Shown: in pieces, positions 5,684-8,333 of the stretch
How positions within the stretch are numbered: the first letter of the stretch is position 1
Layout: every line of letters begins with the position of its first letter
DNA from: an uncultured Eubacteriales bacterium
Lineage (GTDB): Bacteria > Bacillota > Clostridia > Oscillospirales > UMGS1783
Direction: 5' to 3'
NCBI GenBank assembly: GCA_900555065.1
Contig: USJY01000043.1
Coordinates: 1-8,333, forward strand
Length of the DNA: 8,333 nt
Notes under the pieces: generated by a model
Seen by the model: only the letters and a program-made list of their open reading frames with translations
What the model was told of the DNA's origin: nothing
Database searches by the model: none
Made by a program: the position numbers and the translations under genes

Positions 5684-5712
5684 AAAAAGAGCCCCGGACC
5701 GCGGTCCGGGGC
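5684..5712 (-). terminator. Rho-independent terminator of the 72-aa gene
   Basis: A perfect 22-bp GC-rich palindrome (5691-5712, arms GCCCCGGACC and GGTCCGGGGC) is followed on the minus strand by TC and five T (5684-5688). The plus strand has no T tract, so it acts on leftward transcription. It starts 8 nt after the stop codon of the gene at 5721-5939. Confidence 0.92.
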
Positions 5713-5720
5713 AAGTAAAA

Positions 5721-5939
5721 TTAAAAGCGGAACAGCTTGAACTTCTTTTTCTTCTGGGGATAGTATCGCGCAATCTTCTGGGCGATTATCCGCTTTGCCT
5801 CTGTAAGCATATCCGTTTCGTGCAGGCCCTTACGGCTGGCCTGCGGACTGACAAAAAAGATCGCCTGTTCAAATATATCGCTGTCGTCCGGCTTTACAAT
5901 GACAATTTGACGGTTTACTCCGCGTATCAAGTCGGTCAC
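5721..5939 (-). CDS. Small basic conserved protein of unknown function, about 72 aa
   Basis: Sequence features: GVNRQIVIVKPDDSDIFEQA, then IFFVSPQ, an amphipathic helix TEAKRIIAQKIARYY and a Lys-rich tail (QKKKKFKLFRF). I read it as a beta-beta-helix layout with a positively charged C-terminus, without membrane segment or known motif. I recall similar short uncharacterised proteins in Clostridia (RQVIEV...FE+AI+FV), but cannot give a family name. The start is GTG at 5939 with AGG about 8 nt upstream, or TTG at 5930, which has GGGGTG at better spacing; the latter gives 69 aa. Support for it as a real gene: a dedicated strong terminator directly after the stop, and sensible codon use. It is divergent from ddl. 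No convincing promoter was found in the AT-rich 5940-6060 region on this strand. Confidence 0.72.
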   Translation of the reverse strand: MTDLIRGVNRQIVIVKPDDSDIFEQAIFFVSPQASRKGLHETDMLTEAKRIIAQKIARYYPQKKKKFKLFRF

Positions 5940-6029
5940 ACCCCTTACCTGTACAATTTTTCCAAATCCACAGATATTTTTACCAGAACTGGCAAGATAT
6001 ATTCATGGAATGGATTCACAGATTATATG

Positions 6030-6058
6030 TTGCATTACAAACGCATATATTATATACT
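6030..6058 (+). promoter_or_regulatory. sigma-A promoter for the ddl-murI operon
   Basis: TTGCAT (6030-6035), a 17-nt spacer and TATACT (6053-6058) match the housekeeping consensus in 9 of 12 positions. The leader to the ATG at 6096 is about 30 nt and carries GGAG at 6085-6088. It lies in an AT-rich block between the divergent small gene and ddl. Confidence 0.65.
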
Positions 6059-6095
6059 AAATAAATGCGATCGGCATGCAAAAAGGAGATCCTGT

Positions 6096-7139
6096 ATGAG
6101 AAGCGTATTGATTCTGTTCGGCGGCGCCTCGCCGGAGCATGAGGTGTCCCGTAGGTCCGCCGCAGCCGTCATTGAAAATATAAACCGCGAAAACAATCAA
6201 ATACATACCGTAGGCATAACGAAAGCAGGCTGCTGGTATTACACGCGTGCGGACGCGGAAGAAATCCGCTCCGGTGCATGGGAGCGGCGGCGCGGGAATA
6301 TCCCCGCCATGCTCGACTATACAAGCGAAAAAAACGGGCTGCTGCTGTTCACCAATCCAATCCAGCGTGTGGAAATCGACGTGGCGTTTCCCGTACTCCA
6401 CGGCGAGAACTGTGAGGACGGTAAAATGCAGGGACTTTTGGAGCTTACGCGGATTCCCTTTGTCGGGCCTGGGCTACGGGCGAGCGCAAACGCCATGGAC
6501 AAAGCGACGACAAAAGTAATTCTGCAGGCGGCCGGGATTGCGCAGGCCGATTATATCGTGTTTCGGCAGTATAATTTTGACGGGGAAAGCGCCGTCTCCC
6601 AGGTGGAGAGCAAGTTTGTCTATCCCGTATTTGTCAAGCCCTCCGCCAACGGTTCCTCCTGCGGGGTTTCCAAAGTAAAGCGGCGTGACGAGCTTATAGA
6701 TGCGATCGGCGCCGCATTCCAGTTTGACGATAAGGTGCTGGTAGAGGAATTTGTCGACGGCCGGGAACTGGAAGTCGCCGTACTGGGCAATGAAGACGCA
6801 TTTGCCTCCGTCTGCGGGGAAATCGTATCCGGCAGCGAGTTTTACGACTATAACGCAAAGTATGTCAACAGCGATTCCCGGCTCTATATCCCGGCCCCGC
6901 TGGACCCGGAAAAAGCCGAAGAAATTCGCGGCGTAGCGCTCAAGGCATACCGGGCTCTGGAATGCGGAGGCCTGTCAAGGGTGGACTTTTTTTTGCAGGA
7001 GAACGGCCGCGTGGTACTCAACGAAATCAATACGCTGCCGGGCTTTACCGATATCAGCATGTATCCCAAACTGATGATGCATTCAAAAGAGATCGGCTAC
7101 GGCGAGCTGATCGAGCTGCTGCTCGATTCGGCCGTATAG
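6096..7139 (+). CDS. ddl: D-alanine--D-alanine ligase, 347 aa
   Basis: Joins two D-Ala with ATP in the cytoplasm to make the dipeptide later added to UDP-MurNAc-tripeptide. Seen: FGGASPEHEVS (8-18), LHGENCEDGKMQG (101-113), the ATP-grasp lysine in FVKPSANGSS (179-188), VEEFVDGRELEVAV, EFYDYNAKY (248-256) and the metal site RVDFF...NEINTLPGFT (D297, E310, N312). The YDYNAKY loop is that of D-Ala-D-Ala ligases rather than VanA-type D-Ala-D-Lac enzymes. The frame is open back to 5655, but ATG 6096 has AAGGAG 7-8 nt upstream, lies after the promoter and begins the family's first strand (MRSVLILFGG), so it is the start. Cys106 replaces the usual Gly of GEDG. The gene ends 13 nt before murI. Confidence 0.95.
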   Translation: MRSVLILFGGASPEHEVSRRSAAAVIENINRENNQIHTVGITKAGCWYYTRADAEEIRSGAWERRRGNIPAMLDYTSEKNGLLLFTNPIQRVEIDVAFPVLHGENCEDGKMQGLLELTRIPFVGPGLRASANAMDKATTKVILQAAGIAQADYIVFRQYNFDGESAVSQVESKFVYPVFVKPSANGSSCGVSKVKRRDELIDAIGAAFQFDDKVLVEEFVDGRELEVAVLGNEDAFASVCGEIVSGSEFYDYNAKYVNSDSRLYIPAPLDPEKAEEIRGVALKAYRALECGGLSRVDFFLQENGRVVLNEINTLPGFTDISMYPKLMMHSKEIGYGELIELLLDSAV

Positions 7140-7152
7140 AGGAGGCGCAATC

Positions 7153-7953
7153 ATGGACAACAGACCCATCGGCGTTTTTGACTCCGGGCTGGGCGGCCTG
7201 ACCTGTGTCAAGGAACTGATGCACGTTCTGCCCGGCGAGAATATTATATATCTGGGCGATACCGGGCGGGTTCCCTATGGCACGCGTTCCAACGAGACGA
7301 TTATACAGTACGCCCTGGAAGGCGTTGCATTTTTGGAAAAATTCGATGTGAAACGGATTATTATCGCTTGCGGCACCGTTTCCACCGTCGCTATGGAACA
7401 GGTGCGGCAGCATGCAAGAGTTGCGACTATGGGCGTGCTGGAAGTCACTTCCGCAAAGGCTGTCGCCCTTACCAAAAACAAAAAAGTGGGCGTAATCGCA
7501 ACCTCTGCAACAACGCGCAGCCAGGCCTTCCGCAACCGGCTTTTGCAGCTCGATCCCGAAATATCCGTCTACGCCAACGCCTGCCCGCTCTTTGTACCGC
7601 TTGTCGAAAACGGTTATATTGAGGACGATAATCCGGTAACCCACCTGGTTGCGGAGGAATATCTTGCGCCGCTGCGCGAGGCCGGGATTGATACGCTGAT
7701 TATGGGCTGCACGCATTATCCGGTCATTGCAGGCTGTATTGCAAGGAGCCTGCCGGGGGTTGCGCTTGTGGACCCGGGTAAGGAAGCGGCGATCTCCACG
7801 GCGGATATACTGGCAAAGGAAAATGGGAAGAGCGAGTATAACGCAGGCACTAACCGTTATTACGTCACAGACTCCACAGAGGGCTTCAGCAGCGTCGCAT
7901 CCATCTTTCTGGACAGGGAAATTACCGAATCCGTAGAAAGGATTGTACTGTAA
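7153..7953 (+). CDS. murI: Glutamate racemase, 266 aa
   Basis: Converts L-Glu to D-Glu, the second residue of the peptidoglycan stem peptide, without cofactor. Seen: GVFDSGLGGLT (7-17) with Asp10/Ser11, GDTGRVPYG (35-43), the first catalytic cysteine in IACGTVS (Cys73), ANACPLFVPLVE (141-152) and the second catalytic cysteine in MGCTHYPV (Cys186, His188). Length is normal for the family. The first cysteine motif reads CGT instead of the more common CNT. The ATG at 7153 has AGAGGAGG (7138-7145) 7 nt upstream; this site overlaps the ddl stop codon, so the two genes are tightly co-transcribed. The next gene starts at the base after the murI stop. Confidence 0.95.
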   Translation: MDNRPIGVFDSGLGGLTCVKELMHVLPGENIIYLGDTGRVPYGTRSNETIIQYALEGVAFLEKFDVKRIIIACGTVSTVAMEQVRQHARVATMGVLEVTSAKAVALTKNKKVGVIATSATTRSQAFRNRLLQLDPEISVYANACPLFVPLVENGYIEDDNPVTHLVAEEYLAPLREAGIDTLIMGCTHYPVIAGCIARSLPGVALVDPGKEAAISTADILAKENGKSEYNAGTNRYYVTDSTEGFSSVASIFLDREITESVERIVL

Positions 7954-8333
7954 ATGCAGGAAACTTCTGAAATAAAAGATATTATGCTCCAAATAAAAGG
8001 CACGCAGACCAGCGGACCCGCACAGGATTCCATTGAACTGATAACGCATGGGACCCTGCGCCGCAGTCCGGACGGGTTTGAGATCGACTATGCCGAGTCG
8101 GCTGAGAATGGGCTGGAGGATACATTTACAAAAATATCCGTTGAAAGCCAGAAGCGGGTTACGATTACGCGCACCGGCAAGTACGGCTCTCAGCTGATTC
8201 TGGAGAAGGGCAAGCGCCACCTCAATCACTATGATATGGGTTTTGGCCAATTCGTCATGGGCGTCAGCACTGCAAATATCGATAACCGGCTCACCATGGA
8301 CGGCGGCGAACTCTCCGTTACCTATACCTTGGA
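7954..8333 (+). CDS. DUF1934 (YwiB-like, calycin-type) protein, 3' end missing
   Basis: About 126 codons are visible, starting at ATG 7954, directly adjoining the murI stop (TAAATG). The protein is a short beta-barrel candidate: DIMLQIKGTQTS, ELITHGTLRRSPDGFEIDYAE, VTITRTGKYGSQLILEKGKRH, then HYDMGFGQFVMGVSTANID and GGELSVTYTL. The HYD-FG-MGV...GGEL-YTL pattern is the mark of DUF1934. The family is usually about 140-150 aa, so only a short tail is lost. The ribosome-binding site is weak (AAGGA about 11 nt upstream), which fits translational coupling to murI. No catalytic residue is known to me. In Firmicutes the family is often found beside argS, so argS may follow outside the window (inference). 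Confidence 0.88.
   Translation, partial: MQETSEIKDIMLQIKGTQTSGPAQDSIELITHGTLRRSPDGFEIDYAESAENGLEDTFTKISVESQKRVTITRTGKYGSQLILEKGKRHLNHYDMGFGQFVMGVSTANIDNRLTMDGGELSVTYTL

Noticed and set aside
5655..6095. N-terminal extension of ddl by 147 codons
   Set aside because: It would cross the terminator, the divergent small gene and the ddl promoter; ATG 6096 has a good ribosome-binding site and matches the family start.
7054..8250. Minus-strand open frame of 398 codons opposite murI and the DUF1934 gene
   Set aside because: The plus-strand genes here are canonical and tightly spaced; the antisense frame is rich in Cys/Arg/Asn and shows no domain.

Overview
This window looks like a chromosomal segment from a low-to-mid GC Gram-positive bacterium of the Clostridia (Oscillospiraceae-like gut lineages fit best; this is an inference). 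The grounds are strong GGAGG-type Shine-Dalgarno sites, near-consensus sigma-A promoters with 17-bp spacers, frequent TTG/GTG starts, Rho-independent terminators, an ECF sigma/zinc anti-sigma pair, and a ddl-murI-DUF1934 gene order. I see no rRNA, tRNA, CRISPR array or insertion sequence.

Layout, left to right. (1) 1-1526, minus: a RecJ-type single-strand DNA exonuclease, cut by the left window edge, with its own sigma-A promoter (1572-1600). Its codon usage changes abruptly around the DHH motif (about 975-1045). (2) 1617-2570: a divergent pair. On the minus strand is a small helical conserved protein of unknown function. On the plus strand is a 70-residue Cro/CI-like HTH regulator with a TTG start. 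Two sigma-A promoters lie back to back in 100 bp, with a 17-nt near-direct repeat placed at both. (3) 2571-3243: about 670 bp with no convincing gene. It holds inverted repeats, a degenerate 15-16-nt tandem array and one very strong hairpin/terminator. (4) 3244-5682, minus: an operon of a tRNA-dihydrouridine synthase, an ECF sigma factor (start overlapping dus by 14 nt) and a membrane-anchored zinc anti-sigma factor (start 35 nt after the sigma stop). (5) 5684-5939, minus: a 72-aa basic protein with its own terminator packed against the dus promoter. (6) 6030-8333, plus: a cell-wall precursor operon of D-Ala-D-Ala ligase, glutamate racemase and a DUF1934 (YwiB-like) protein cut by the right edge.

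How the genes work together: ddl and murI provide the two D-amino-acid steps of peptidoglycan precursor synthesis (D-Ala-D-Ala and D-Glu). The sigma/anti-sigma pair has the organisation of an envelope-stress switch. The divergent HTH/unknown pair looks like a small self-contained regulatory unit. The most noteworthy points are the mosaic recJ (recombination or assembly chimera), the repeat-flanked divergent promoters, and the structured non-coding stretch at 2571-3168. I found nothing I would call a new multi-gene system.
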